A stretch of 64,000 bases of DNA. Source: Candidatus Bathyarchaeota archaeon. Its GTDB lineage: Archaea > Thermoproteota > Bathyarchaeia > 40CM-2-53-6 > JALHTG01. The DNA lies in NCBI GenBank assembly GCA_022865705.1, contig JALHTG010000011.1:1-64000 (forward strand). The letters run 5' to 3'. This document shows positions 1 to 10,061 of the stretch, one piece after another. Positions within the stretch are counted from its first letter, which is position 1. The number at the start of each line of letters is the position of its first letter. The position numbers were made by a program, and so were the translations under genes. The notes under the pieces were generated by a model. The model was not told where the DNA came from, searched no databases, and saw only the letters and a list, made by a program, of their open reading frames with translations.

Positions 1-2
1 CG

Positions 3-92
3 ATCCGTCTAACTCTATTAGGCATGCAGGAGGGTCAGGTTGAATCCATCCATATGCCCTGGTGGCTGGTAAGCGTCAAAGAGAACCTGTAA
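3..92 (+). CDS. C-terminal end of an unidentified protein (…IRLTLLGMQEGQVESIHMPWWLVSVKENL*), truncated by window edge
   Basis: Open frame from base 3 to TAA at 90-92; too short to assign a family. Confidence 0.4.
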   Translation: MRLTLLGMQEGQVESIHMPWWLVSVKENL

Positions 93-141
93 GAAACGAG
101 CCCATAGACAAAAAGACGCAAAAAATCAGGGACTCGACTTA

Positions 142-168
142 ATACCGACAGACTCGGTATCGATACCG
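142..168. promoter_or_regulatory. Palindromic site ATACCGA-CAGAC-TCGGTAT overlapping the perfect 14-bp palindrome CGGTATCGATACCG
   Basis: Seen directly: 142-148/154-160 inverted repeat and 155-168 palindrome in a non-coding spacer. Confidence 0.4.
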
Positions 169-312
169 CAACCAGAACAGCGAACAATCAGAACCCTACT
201 CAAGTCCCAATACAACGAATAGAACCAGATCAGACTTCTTTGAGTGAAAAGGAAGGAGTAGCTAGTCGAATTCGTCAGAATCAAAATAACATTTGCTCAG
301 ATAAGCCTAATG

Positions 313-409
313 TGGTGGGGCGAGTGGGATTTGGACCCACGATCACTTGGGTTCTCGCTTATTCATGGTCCCGAGCCAAGTATCTTAGACCATGCTGGAC
401 CATCGCCCC
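313..409 (-). tRNA. tRNA-Pro(CGG) with an approximately 18-nt canonical intron in the anticodon loop; CCA encoded
   Basis: Minus strand GGGGCGA…TCGCCCC acceptor stem, GTGGG-TCCAAAT-CCCAC T-arm, CTTGG/CCAAG anticodon stem, loop CTCGGG|intron|C, terminal ACCA. Confidence 0.85.
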
Positions 410-545
410 GGAGAAGCAGACCATCATGAACTTCTCCGCAAGATAAGGGTTTTCAAGCAACAACCTAGGTTCCCTTCGGCAACAGAAACTGTGTGCTTGA
501 GAACTGTGGAGGTCCATTGCTTTGCCGGGTTGCGGTGTGACAAGA

Positions 546-751
546 ATGTCTATCCACACGAAGATGGACAGCAAGAAGGTCATAGACAAAGCGATCGACT
601 TCTTCGCGAAGAGCAATGGGTTGAAGATTACAGAACAAGGGGATTGTTGTGCTTCCTTCGAGGGGATGTGGTGAACAATGAGAAGACCGAGGTCACACCC
701 GAAAGTAGGGAGCACGAATACTTGGTGAGGAAATTCGCCGAATCTCTCTAG
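546..751 (+). pseudogene. Remnant of a small conserved protein (MSIHTKMDSKKVIDKAIDFFAKSNGLKITEQGDCCASFEG…/…GDVVNNEKTEVTPESREHEYLVRKFAESL*)
   Basis: Two protein-like halves in different frames that join near base 660-666; looks like a frameshift/deletion. Confidence 0.45.
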
Positions 752-813
752 CTCTCACCAAGTGCTCTACGTTATTTCCACGCGTACTTGATCTTCTGAC
801 GAGCTGGCAGAAT

Positions 814-2013
814 CTATTTCCTTTTCTTTTCCTTGAACTCTTTGAATTCCTTCTTTATGTATGCGAGCAGTTCGGGGTCTGTGAACACGTCTATTGCTGT
901 CATGGCGAGGCCTTTTGCTGCATAGATTAGGCCCTGGTGCCCTTGTTCTGACGCGGCTGCTTTGACGAACTCGGTTGAGTGCCCAGGCATCTTATCCGGG
1001 CCAATGGCTATGTATGGATGGATGGAGGGGACGACTTGGCTGACGTTTCCCATATCAGTGGAGCCGCCTGACTCTCTATCAAGTTCTCCCACCTTCACCC
1101 CTATCTCCTGCCAGTTTTTCTTCATCGCCTCTGCCAGTGTGTGGTTTGTTGTCATGTTCTCAAGTGTGTTGGCGTAGTCTCGAACTTTCATCGTTGTGCC
1201 TGTGGCTACCGCGGCCCCTTCAGCACACTTCTTCACCTTCTCCACAACCTCTTTCATGTATCCCTTGTCTTTGGCTCGAACATACATTTTCGCCGCGGCA
1301 TGCTCCGGGACCACATTGGTTGCCTTTCCGCCATCGGTGATTATCCCATGCAATCTCACGTCAGGCTTCACATGTTGCCGCAGAGAATCAACCAACGTAA
1401 AGAAGTGAATGACAGCGTTAAGCGCGTTAATTCCTTCATGAGGCGAACCGCCTGCGTGTGCGGATTTTCCGAAGAACTCAAACTCCATGGCTTCCCGAGC
1501 TATCGACGTCGCATTGACCAACGTGTTGCTGGATGGGTGAACCATCATAGCTACGTCAGCCTTCGCGATCTCATTGGCCATTATTACCTTTCCACCAGCG
1601 TTCTCGACTCCCCCTTCTTCCGCCGGAGTTCCATAGACCACTAGGTTCCCGTTGATCTGGGGCATGATCTTCTTGAGAGCGAGAGCAGCACCGAGCGAAG
1701 CGGTCCCAATTATGTTATGTCCACATCCGTGCCCAATGCCCTCCAAAGCATCCATCTCAGCTAAAAGAGCAACAGTAGGGCCTCCCGGTTTTCCCGGCAT
1801 TGTTGCTTTGAAAGCCGTAGCCAGTCCGCATACTGGCTTCTCCACTCGGAAACCGGCTTTCTCCAGTTCACTTGAGAGCAGCTTTGATGTTTCGAATTCC
1901 TTGTGTCCGATTTCGGGCTGTGCATGAATCCTGTCGCTGATCTCTATCAGCTTCTTGCTAATCGAATCGATCTCGGCAATCACTTCTTTCTTCAGGCTTT
2001 CGGAATCTACCAC
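814..2013 (-). CDS. M20 family amidohydrolase/peptidase (AbgB/PM20D2-like)
   Basis: GHGCGHNIIGTASLGAALALK, AEEGG and MVHPS motifs typical of M20D. Confidence 0.85.
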   Translation of the reverse strand: MVDSESLKKEVIAEIDSISKKLIEISDRIHAQPEIGHKEFETSKLLSSELEKAGFRVEKPVCGLATAFKATMPGKPGGPTVALLAEMDALEGIGHGCGHNIIGTASLGAALALKKIMPQINGNLVVYGTPAEEGGVENAGGKVIMANEIAKADVAMMVHPSSNTLVNATSIAREAMEFEFFGKSAHAGGSPHEGINALNAVIHFFTLVDSLRQHVKPDVRLHGIITDGGKATNVVPEHAAAKMYVRAKDKGYMKEVVEKVKKCAEGAAVATGTTMKVRDYANTLENMTTNHTLAEAMKKNWQEIGVKVGELDRESGGSTDMGNVSQVVPSIHPYIAIGPDKMPGHSTEFVKAAASEQGHQGLIYAAKGLAMTAIDVFTDPELLAYIKKEFKEFKEKKRK

Positions 2014-2123
2014 TTGAATTCCCTCGAAGATGCTCGATAATGGTCTTTGTGATCCTTTTAACTGTTAATGAAGGAATTGCGTAATTCTCTGCAAACGAAA
2101 GAGGTTTTGCAAAGAGACTGTGT

Positions 2124-3542
2124 TCAAATTTCGGCGAGATTGTATAGTATTGAAACGAACGACTTCTCCATGGTGGCCAGTCCGGCGGTGGGTCCCCCTT
2201 CTTCAATGACCAGGTACTCATTTGGTGAATGTGCACGTGCTCCGTGTCCGAGTCCACCCATGATGAATGGGAGATTCAAAGGATCTCTGTTGAACATTGA
2301 GAATGGGGCACTTCCAGCAATGTTGGGCCATACTTCAGGGTCAAATCCAAATTCCCTGTAGGTTTTGAGCGCAGCCTGGGCTGCAGGAGTCCTCACACTT
2401 GTCTTAGCCCAGTCGTACCCTTTCTCGAGGATTCGAATCTTCACTTCGCTGAATCCGTGTTTGTCCAGATGTTTTCTGATGAGTGGAATGGGTTTCTCCT
2501 TGCCCATGTTCGGTACCAGTCGCACGTCCATTTTCAAGGTGATCTTGTGAGGTAGAAGGGTCTTGGTTCCCGGTCCCGTATATCCTGCCCAAATGCCATC
2601 TATGTTGAGTTGAGGAGAGTACAAGTAGTGTTTCAAAGCCTCGATTCCGTGAAGGTCATCAATGAACTTCTTCACCTTCAGTTCCTCTTTGATCGCTTCT
2701 TCGTCGAAAGTCTGTTGAAGCTTCTTGAGCAACTCCTCATCTTCAGGCGGAGGTGGAACAACATCATCATAGAATCCTTCGATCAGAACCTTGTTTCCAT
2801 CCTTTGAGGTCATGGTGCCTAGGGCTTGCACCATGCGCCAGACAGGGCTATCAACCCAGGATTTATTGCTTCCATGTATGCCAAACTCCGTGGGGCCTCT
2901 TCCCCAGTCTTTTCCGTCGATCTCAAGTTCAAAGTAGACTATGCCTTTCACGCCTAGTTCAACTATGACTTTGCCCTTCTGGTTCTGCGCCACTATCGGG
3001 AAGAAGACCACATCTGCGCGTTTCAATTTCTCTTTGTATTTGCCGATGAATTCTGGGAGGTTGCGGCTACCCATTTCCTCTTCTCCTTCCGCTACAAAGA
3101 TGAGGTTAACAGGCAACTCTTCTCCAGCAGACTTGATCGATTCGCACGCATTGAGAAATGCTCGAAGCTCACCTTTCGTGTTCACTGCACCTCTGGCCAC
3201 CAGAGTTTTTCCAAATGGAGGCATATCGATGACTCTGCCCTCTAGGGGAGGTACAGTCCAACCTGGCTCGTCGACAGGCATCGTGTCATACATCATGTAG
3301 ACGAGAACCGTCTTCTTTGCCCCAGCATTGTACTCTCCGTAGACGACTGGGTTGCCTACGGTCTCCACGAGCTTCGCATCAACACAGCCAAGTCTCTCAA
3401 AGTATCCTCGAATGAACTGAGCACATTCCCTTATGCCTCTCCCCTCAGACGAGATGGAAGGTTGCCTGATCAATTCCTGAACGTTCGCTACGTGCTCATC
3501 AAAATGCTGATCGATATAGTCGTAAACAATCTTCTTCGACAA
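2124..3542 (-). CDS. M20 family dipeptidase (ArgE/DapE/CNDP-like)
   Basis: VYMMYDTMPVD, GRGAVNTKGEL, VAEGEEEMGS motifs. Confidence 0.85.
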   Translation of the reverse strand: MSKKIVYDYIDQHFDEHVANVQELIRQPSISSEGRGIRECAQFIRGYFERLGCVDAKLVETVGNPVVYGEYNAGAKKTVLVYMMYDTMPVDEPGWTVPPLEGRVIDMPPFGKTLVARGAVNTKGELRAFLNACESIKSAGEELPVNLIFVAEGEEEMGSRNLPEFIGKYKEKLKRADVVFFPIVAQNQKGKVIVELGVKGIVYFELEIDGKDWGRGPTEFGIHGSNKSWVDSPVWRMVQALGTMTSKDGNKVLIEGFYDDVVPPPPEDEELLKKLQQTFDEEAIKEELKVKKFIDDLHGIEALKHYLYSPQLNIDGIWAGYTGPGTKTLLPHKITLKMDVRLVPNMGKEKPIPLIRKHLDKHGFSEVKIRILEKGYDWAKTSVRTPAAQAALKTYREFGFDPEVWPNIAGSAPFSMFNRDPLNLPFIMGGLGHGARAHSPNEYLVIEEGGPTAGLATMEKSFVSILYNLAEI

Positions 3543-3699
3543 ACAGTTTCCCTCGCAAACCGTACTCGCACCAAGAAGGTAATGTTACTATCGATAGAAA
3601 CCGTACGGTCATATCCTCAATCGTTCGGGAAAATGAAAGGCATTTCCGAACGCATGATCCGTGAGGTCGCCTGCAATTGCATGAACCCAGATTTGTGCC

Positions 3700-4200
3700 T
3701 TGTCGCAGATCCAGTCGTGGAGCTGTGATGCTTGCGGAGAATGTTGCAGGTGGTTCACGGTGCCTATCAGCACATATGAATATGCCAAGATATGCCAAAC
3801 CAGAAGGTTCGAAGCGTTTGAGTTTCGAGAAGGCAGGATTTGGCTGAAGAAACGTTCCGACAAGAGATGTATATTCACGTTTCCTTTTCTCGGGCAGTGG
3901 TTGTGTGGATTGCAGAACGAGAAGCCTCACGTCTGTCGAATGTGGCCGTTCAGAGTTGCTGATCGCCCTCTCTACAGCAGAGAAGAACGAGCAAGATACG
4001 AGGGATCTGAGTGGACAGGCTATGTGTATGTTGACCCTAGGTGCCCTAGGCTCATCTACGGGAAGCCTACGTTCAAATTCATGAGACGGGTGGTCGAGGA
4101 ATTTGTCCAAATAGCGACGAGACGAATAAGCCATCAGAACTGTTCGACGGCTAGTGAATCGTTCGCTTTCAGCGGTTTCAGTCTTACCCGAACGACTTAG
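3700..4200 (+). CDS. YkgJ-type cysteine-cluster protein
   Basis: CDACGECC … CIFTFPFLGQWLCGLQNEKPHVCRMWPF Cys pattern. Confidence 0.7.
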   Translation: MSQIQSWSCDACGECCRWFTVPISTYEYAKICQTRRFEAFEFREGRIWLKKRSDKRCIFTFPFLGQWLCGLQNEKPHVCRMWPFRVADRPLYSREERARYEGSEWTGYVYVDPRCPRLIYGKPTFKFMRRVVEEFVQIATRRISHQNCSTASESFAFSGFSLTRTT

Positions 4201-4246
4201 CTCTACTTTTTTAAACAGGTCTAGCGATTATTTGTTTAGCATTGTA

Positions 4247-6541
4247 ATGCCCAGGGTGAGCTCTCTGTCGAAACCACTCGAGAAGCCAGGGTCAAGACTC
4301 TTCGATGCAGCTTCTTCTCCGATCAGAATGGGAATGCTCCACCTCCTCACCTCTAAGGGGCCACTTCCCTACACGGAAATCATGTTCTCGCTGAAGTTAG
4401 ACCCAGTGCGGGACGCAGGGAAATTCGTGTACCATCTGAAAACTCTCCAAGAAGCAGGGCTCATCACCTACGACAAAGACGCGAAGAAATACTCCCTCAC
4501 AGAACTCGGAGGAATGGTTGTAGATTTTTCACGAGATATTGAGGAGTACATAACAGTCAAGAAAGGGAAGCTCTTCGTCAGAACATCAAAACTCTCAATC
4601 GAGGAGTTCGACCGCAGTAAGATCACAAAATCCCTGATGGTTGAGGCAGGAGTTCCGTATGAGTTGGCTGAAGAAATAGCGGCAGAAGCCGAGGAACGTC
4701 TCATCCGTTTCAAGACAACCTATCTGACGGCCCCCCTCATCAGAGAGTTTGTGAACGCGATTCTTGTTGAAAGGAAGCTTGAGGAGTATAGACACAAACT
4801 AACGAGACTTGGAATGCCTGTCTATGATGTGACTCAGTCGCTGAAGACTGGAAGCGAGCTTATGGTTGACGTGGAGTCCGTCAGAAGAGCGGCCGGATCT
4901 TCCGTCATAGAGGAATACGTTCTCCTGAACTGTCTTCCCAGAGAGATCTCGGACGCTCACATGTCAGGGCAACTACACATAAACAATCTTGGAGAATGGA
5001 TACTGAAACCGAGCGAATTTCAACATGACCTACGTTTCTTTCTTCGGAATGGTCTTCCTTCCGTGAGTCCTCCCAAGAATTTCTCCTCAGCTCTAGCACT
5101 TGTCCGCGACATCTATCAACTCGCCTCATTCGAAGTCTCATCTGAACAATCATTTGACATGTTCAACATTTTTCTTGCTCCTTACGTGAAGAGCGAACCT
5201 GAGAGCAGAATAATCGAGGATCTGGAACTGTTCATAAACTCCGTTCGAACAATGGCGGCCGATTGGATCAGCCGGCCTGGCCTATCTTTAGGATACGAGT
5301 TCTCCGTTCCAGCATTTCTTCGAGAGACTGAGGCGGTTGGCCCTCAAGGGAAAACCATTGGTAGCTACAGGGATTTTGTGGACGAGGCTAGGCTACTTCT
5401 CAACCATACGATAGACGTTGTCAATAGGCTTTCCGCGACTAGCCCTATTACAAGTCCTCGATTCATCTTCAAGATCAGGGAAGAGACTTTGCAGTCGGAA
5501 CGATTCAAAAAGGAACTATCCCTAGTGCATGACCTTGCCTCCGCCTACTTCCTTCCGTACTTTGCCTTCCTCAAGAATGAGTCGAAGACCAGTTACACCG
5601 CGACAGGCCTCAAGCTGAACGATGATTGGACAGGTTTCTGGGAAACCGATTGTCAAAGGACTGGATGCATGGACACGATATTCATCAATCTCCCGAGAAT
5701 AGCCTACGAGTCACACAAGAACGATGGTCGATTCCTAGAACTTCTGAGAAGAGAAATGGATCTAGTGGTGAAAGCCTTCAAGATCAAGAAAAAATACATT
5801 GCCGAACGAATTCAAGAGTCTCTTCTCCCCACCCTTTCAGGATTTGGCAAGACCAGTTCATATATTCACAGTGAAAGTTCGGTCTATGCGATAAGTCCGA
5901 TAGGGCTCAATGAGGCTGTCATTGCTCACGTTGGATCAAACCTGGCCAACAAGGATGACAGCTCAAACAGCTTCGCTGTAAGAGTATTGAAGGAGATTTC
6001 AAGCTTCGCTGAGGAAGCCGCAGAAGAGTCAAGTATGAGATTCTCTCTCGCCAATCGTCCCAGTGACGACGCCGCAGCTCGGTTGGCGGAACTTGATGTT
6101 GAGGAGTATGGAATAGGATCGGTTGTGGTCCAAGGGCTGAAGAAACACCCGTACTACACCGATCTAGTCACAGTCCCACCGGTTGAAAGAATTTCACTCG
6201 ATGACAGGCTAATGATCGAGGGTAGATTTCAATCGCTAGCAGACGGTGGACATCTTCTTCCACTCAACCTTGCACCAAGTGGACTTGACTCGAAGCCCCT
6301 CATGGAATTGACGGAAAGAATTCGCGGCAGTCAGGTAGAGTTCTTCACATACACTGGGATCTATTCGCTGTGCGGAAACTGCCATAAATGGTTCTTGGGG
6401 GTCACACCCACCTGCTCATCCTGTGGATCAGACAATGTCAGATATATGGGGCGCTCATCCGCGATTATGAAGCCTCTTTCTGTTTGGCCAAACGCAAAGA
6501 CTCGAACGCTCGAGAGAGTTGTACAATACTCTCCACCTTAG
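4247..6541 (+). CDS. HTH + ATP-cone + NrdD (class III RNR)-like fusion protein lacking the glycyl-radical Gly (ORF track start 4154; ATG 4247 follows a TATA-like tract)
   Basis: wHTH at N-terminus; ATP-cone SIEEFDRSKITKSLMVEAGVPYELAEEIAAEAEE…LGMPVYDV; NrdD-like LPREISDAHMSGQLHINNL…FQHDLRFFLRNGL; C-terminal CGNC…CSSCG zinc site; RSSAIMKPLSVW in place of RVTGYLxPVxxW. Confidence 0.8.
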   Translation: MPRVSSLSKPLEKPGSRLFDAASSPIRMGMLHLLTSKGPLPYTEIMFSLKLDPVRDAGKFVYHLKTLQEAGLITYDKDAKKYSLTELGGMVVDFSRDIEEYITVKKGKLFVRTSKLSIEEFDRSKITKSLMVEAGVPYELAEEIAAEAEERLIRFKTTYLTAPLIREFVNAILVERKLEEYRHKLTRLGMPVYDVTQSLKTGSELMVDVESVRRAAGSSVIEEYVLLNCLPREISDAHMSGQLHINNLGEWILKPSEFQHDLRFFLRNGLPSVSPPKNFSSALALVRDIYQLASFEVSSEQSFDMFNIFLAPYVKSEPESRIIEDLELFINSVRTMAADWISRPGLSLGYEFSVPAFLRETEAVGPQGKTIGSYRDFVDEARLLLNHTIDVVNRLSATSPITSPRFIFKIREETLQSERFKKELSLVHDLASAYFLPYFAFLKNESKTSYTATGLKLNDDWTGFWETDCQRTGCMDTIFINLPRIAYESHKNDGRFLELLRREMDLVVKAFKIKKKYIAERIQESLLPTLSGFGKTSSYIHSESSVYAISPIGLNEAVIAHVGSNLANKDDSSNSFAVRVLKEISSFAEEAAEESSMRFSLANRPSDDAAARLAELDVEEYGIGSVVVQGLKKHPYYTDLVTVPPVERISLDDRLMIEGRFQSLADGGHLLPLNLAPSGLDSKPLMELTERIRGSQVEFFTYTGIYSLCGNCHKWFLGVTPTCSSCGSDNVRYMGRSSAIMKPLSVWPNAKTRTLERVVQYSPP

Positions 6542-6585
6542 TTTCCCTGGACGTAATCAACATGTACCTCCCGTTGCCAACATGA

Positions 6586-8469
6586 ATGGAAATCACTCGG
6601 CGGTTCGTCATGAAGTCACTCGAATGTGATCGTCGTTCCTTTCGCGGATCTTTTGTTCTTGCTCTGGCTCTGCTGCTACTTGTTCCTGTCAATCTGAGGG
6701 TCGTATCAGCCTTTGTCACTCCAACTCAGTTTCGGTCTTCGACTAGAGATGTCCAAAAGATCATCGCCATTTTGGTAGAGTTTCCGGATCTCAAACATAG
6801 TGTCGACCGTAGTACGATACAAGAACGGCTGACTGAGCTTGATGTATTCTTCCGTGAAGTTTCCTACGGGCTAGCTTGGATCAAGGCAGATGTGACTGAG
6901 AGATGGTACGAGATACCCATTCCTCTGAGCAAATATGACATTCAGAAGTGGGCCTTCAATCAGGCTGATATGAGTGATTTCAGGAGAAAAGCGATAACGG
7001 TAGCGGATCCAGATGTCAACTATCAAAACTATGCTTATGTCATAATTGTGGCCGCTGGCAAGGTGTGGGGAAACGCTGCTGGCTCGCAATCTATTGTCAA
7101 CAATGACAGTGTCGGCCGTTTGAATATAGTGGTTCTCAATGAGCAGTCGCAGGTGGGCACGTATGCTCATGAGCTGGGGCACCTTGCGCCGTCAGAATAT
7201 CGGCCCAGGGGTGGTATCGGGCTTCCTGATCTGTACAGTTATGAAGCCAGTGAAAAGGATCAGCCTGCTTCTGTTTTTGTTGGCCCTTGGTGCATTATGG
7301 ATGTGAGTAAGACACCGAGGCACTTTTGTGCATGGGGCAAGATCATGCTTGGGTGGATAACTCCAGAAGTCGTCAAGCCATCGGTCACGCAAGTTACTCT
7401 TTTTACGATACAGCCACTTGAGAAGGATTCAGGCCTTAGAGCTGTGGAGGTCTTTCTGAAATCTGATAGGTACTACGTGATCGAGGTTAGGATGGGAAAA
7501 GGTTACGATCGCAACCTGCCCGGCGAAGGAGTATTGATTTACTATGTGGACGAATCCAAGAGAAGCGGTTACGGTGTCGTCCGAGTCATAGATCGTAACT
7601 CATTAACAAAGACTCTTGACGACGCTGCCTTCCGTGTCGGAGATAAGTTCGAGGATGATGAAAACAGCGTGTATGTGGTTGTAGCCTTTGAGGAAAACTT
7701 CGCCTTCACGGTAGCTATCTCTGGAAGCAAGATCTTGTCACTGAAGGATACGGACGGAGACGGTCTGATGGACTATGTCGAGGAGAGATTGGCGACGGAT
7801 CCAAGGAACCCGGACACGGATGGAGGTGGATTGTTGGATGGAGAGGAAGTCAACAAGTATGGGACAAATCCATTGAAGCGCGACACGGACGCAGATGGCT
7901 TGAGTGATGGCGATGAAGTGAAGAAGTATGGAACGAATCCGCTAAAGTGGGACACTGATGGCGATGGGCTGAGTGACGGTGACGAAGTCAACAAGTATCA
8001 CACAGATGCACTTAATCCAGATACGGATCGAGACGGGTTGACAGATGGTGAGGAGGTTCTCGAGTACGGAACGGATTCGTTGAAACCAGACACGGATTGG
8101 GACGGCTTAGCTGATGGTGATGAAGTAAGAAAGTATGGGACGGACCCCTTGAAATGGGACACTGATGGCGACCTCTGGAATGACGGGATAGATATTGCGC
8201 CGAAGAACCCCCTCATGCCAAACCTGCCACTAGCAGTTGTAGCAGCGATCGTCATACTATTGATAGTCATGCTTAGGAAACGACGTAGTATGCGAGCGCT
8301 GCATGCACCAACCGCGCCCGCCGAACTAGCCTCAACCCTCCCTCGAACAGTTGAAATGCGAATCCCCTCGACGAAGCATTGTCCTGAATGCGGTTTCGGT
8401 TTGCCGCTGGAAGCAGGATTCTGTTCAAAATGCGGAGCTAAGCAATCCTACTACGGCGAAGAAAGGTGA
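6586..8469 (+). CDS. Secreted/membrane-anchored M6-type metalloprotease with thrombospondin type-3 repeats, C-terminal TM and zinc ribbon
   Basis: Signal peptide, YAHELGH zinc motif, GLPDLY, 7 DTDxDGLxDGxE repeats, TM AAIVILLIVML, CPECG…CSKCG. Confidence 0.85.
   Translation: MEITRRFVMKSLECDRRSFRGSFVLALALLLLVPVNLRVVSAFVTPTQFRSSTRDVQKIIAILVEFPDLKHSVDRSTIQERLTELDVFFREVSYGLAWIKADVTERWYEIPIPLSKYDIQKWAFNQADMSDFRRKAITVADPDVNYQNYAYVIIVAAGKVWGNAAGSQSIVNNDSVGRLNIVVLNEQSQVGTYAHELGHLAPSEYRPRGGIGLPDLYSYEASEKDQPASVFVGPWCIMDVSKTPRHFCAWGKIMLGWITPEVVKPSVTQVTLFTIQPLEKDSGLRAVEVFLKSDRYYVIEVRMGKGYDRNLPGEGVLIYYVDESKRSGYGVVRVIDRNSLTKTLDDAAFRVGDKFEDDENSVYVVVAFEENFAFTVAISGSKILSLKDTDGDGLMDYVEERLATDPRNPDTDGGGLLDGEEVNKYGTNPLKRDTDADGLSDGDEVKKYGTNPLKWDTDGDGLSDGDEVNKYHTDALNPDTDRDGLTDGEEVLEYGTDSLKPDTDWDGLADGDEVRKYGTDPLKWDTDGDLWNDGIDIAPKNPLMPNLPLAVVAAIVILLIVMLRKRRSMRALHAPTAPAELASTLPRTVEMRIPSTKHCPECGFGLPLEAGFCSKCGAKQSYYGEER
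7747..8200 (+). repeat. About 7 tandem ~69-bp units encoding DTDGDGLSDGDEVNKYGTNPLKW-type Ca-binding (TSP3) repeats
   Basis: Direct reading of the translated repeats. Confidence 0.85.
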
Positions 8470-8553
8470 AACCAGTAGCTTATACTGCGGAGAACCTTGC
8501 CCTCTGGCGAGAGAGGAATGTGATTGATCAGATTGTGGAAGTGAGGATTAGGA

Positions 8554-9777
8554 GTGATGAGTGAATTGTCTGGCAAGATGGAAGATAAGAAGAGAGCTCT
8601 GAAATCGATGATAAGGAAGCTGCATGATGGCGCGAATCCAGAGGAAGTAAAGGAAGAGTTCAAGAAACTAATCGGAGGAGTTGCGCCAGTTGACATTGCT
8701 CAGATCGAAGAAGAACTTATTGAAGAAGGCATGCAACGAGAGGAAGTGCAGCGGCTCTGCGATGTTCACCTTGCTGTGTTCAGAGAATCGCTGGAAAAGG
8801 GTGAGCCAATTGCGCCCGCAGGACACCCGATTCAAATTCTCATGAAAGAGCACAGGTTGCTTCTCGGGTTCGCTGATGAGCTGAAGAATGCTGCAAAGAG
8901 GGTGAGGGGGAAAGGCGCGTTGGGGGCGGCTGGCGAAGAGACGAATCACCTGGATCAGATTGCGGAGCATCTGAAAGAGTCGGAGAGCCATTACGTGCGG
9001 GAGGAGAACGTACTCTTTGCCTACCTCGAGAAGCACGGTGTAACTCAACCTCCGGCAATCATGTGGACTGAACACAACAAGATCAGAGAGATGAAGAAGA
9101 AACTCTACAACCTCCTCGATACGCGCCAGAACATGGTCTTTCAAGGCTTTGCGAAACAGCTGGATGAAGCTGCCCTATCTCTGGCTGAAATGCTCTCAGA
9201 TCATTTCTACAAGGAGAACAAGATCCTGTTTCCAACCGCTCTGAACGTTGTTGAAGCAAGCGAATGTAAGGAGATAAGACGACAGTTTGATGAAATCGGA
9301 CACTGCAGCTTCACTCCGAAACCCTCAGAAATGGCTGTTGAACCGGAGAAGTCGGGAGCAGGACGGGCAGAAGGTGGCATGATCTCGTTCGAAACTGGAT
9401 CTTTGTCAAGAGAGGAAATGGAGTTGGTACTGAACTCGTTGCCTGTAGACATCACTTTCGTTGACAAAGAAGACACTGTTCGATACTTTAGTCAGTCGAA
9501 GGACCGGATCTTTCCGAGAACGAAAGCTGTGATCGGTCGAAAGGTTCAGCAGTGTCATCCTCAACAAAGCCTGCAGAAAGTTGTTCAGATACTGGAGGAT
9601 TTCAAGAGTCGCAGAAGGGATATGGCTGAGTTCTGGATCAATCTGAAGGGAAGGTTGATCTATATCAGATACTTTGCCGTTCGAAATACGGATGGGAAGT
9701 ATCTGGGCTGTCTGGAGGTTACACAGGATATAACAGATGTTCAGAAGATAACGGGGGAGAAACGGCTCCTAGACTAA
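8554..9777 (+). CDS. DUF438 protein: hemerythrin HHE domain plus PAS domain
   Basis: DUF438-type N-terminus, HPIQILMKEHRLLLGF … HYVREENVLFAYLEKHGVTQPPAIMWTEHNKI … HFYKENKILFPTAL; FVDKEDTVRYFSQSKDRIFPRTKAVIGRKVQQCHPQ PAS. Confidence 0.88.
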   Translation: MMSELSGKMEDKKRALKSMIRKLHDGANPEEVKEEFKKLIGGVAPVDIAQIEEELIEEGMQREEVQRLCDVHLAVFRESLEKGEPIAPAGHPIQILMKEHRLLLGFADELKNAAKRVRGKGALGAAGEETNHLDQIAEHLKESESHYVREENVLFAYLEKHGVTQPPAIMWTEHNKIREMKKKLYNLLDTRQNMVFQGFAKQLDEAALSLAEMLSDHFYKENKILFPTALNVVEASECKEIRRQFDEIGHCSFTPKPSEMAVEPEKSGAGRAEGGMISFETGSLSREEMELVLNSLPVDITFVDKEDTVRYFSQSKDRIFPRTKAVIGRKVQQCHPQQSLQKVVQILEDFKSRRRDMAEFWINLKGRLIYIRYFAVRNTDGKYLGCLEVTQDITDVQKITGEKRLLD

Positions 9778-9785
9778 GCGCGCGC
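9778..9785. repeat. Dispersed alternating palindrome (GCGCGCGC), one of about 30 sites; immediately after the DUF438 TAA
   Basis: AAGCGCGCGCTG read directly. Confidence 0.85.
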
Positions 9786-10061
9786 TGTACGAAACGCATT
9801 CTGCGCACGCTCTCTCTTGTGAGCACTTCTCATCAGCCTGCTCTTGCGTACCTCAAATCAAAAGAGAAATGCAAGAAGCAGCTTGCCGAGATGAAGGGAG
9901 AGATCTTTCAGATGCTCGAAAAAGGAAAAATAGAAGAGTCTCAGTTCTCCGTCATTGATGCAAAGCTAGCACAGTACCTCAGAGATCTCGGCTAAAGCAC
10001 ACTTGGTCATACCTCACGGCAGAATTGAAATAGAAGGATGCTGAACTCTCCTCGACCCTAG

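Noticed and set aside
1141-1927. Plus-strand ORFs across the M20 peptidase genes (1141..1644, 1652..1927, 2941..3300)
   Set aside because: Antisense to strongly supported M20 genes; Ser-rich, no family features.
7747-8200. Possible CRISPR-like or satellite repeat
   Set aside because: Repeats are in-frame 23-aa protein units without spacers; clearly TSP3 coding repeats.
7773-8270. Long minus-strand ORFs (7773..7994, 7998..8270) with Ser/Pro/Val repeats
   Set aside because: Antisense mirrors of the TSP3-repeat coding region; repeat composition opens the opposite frame.
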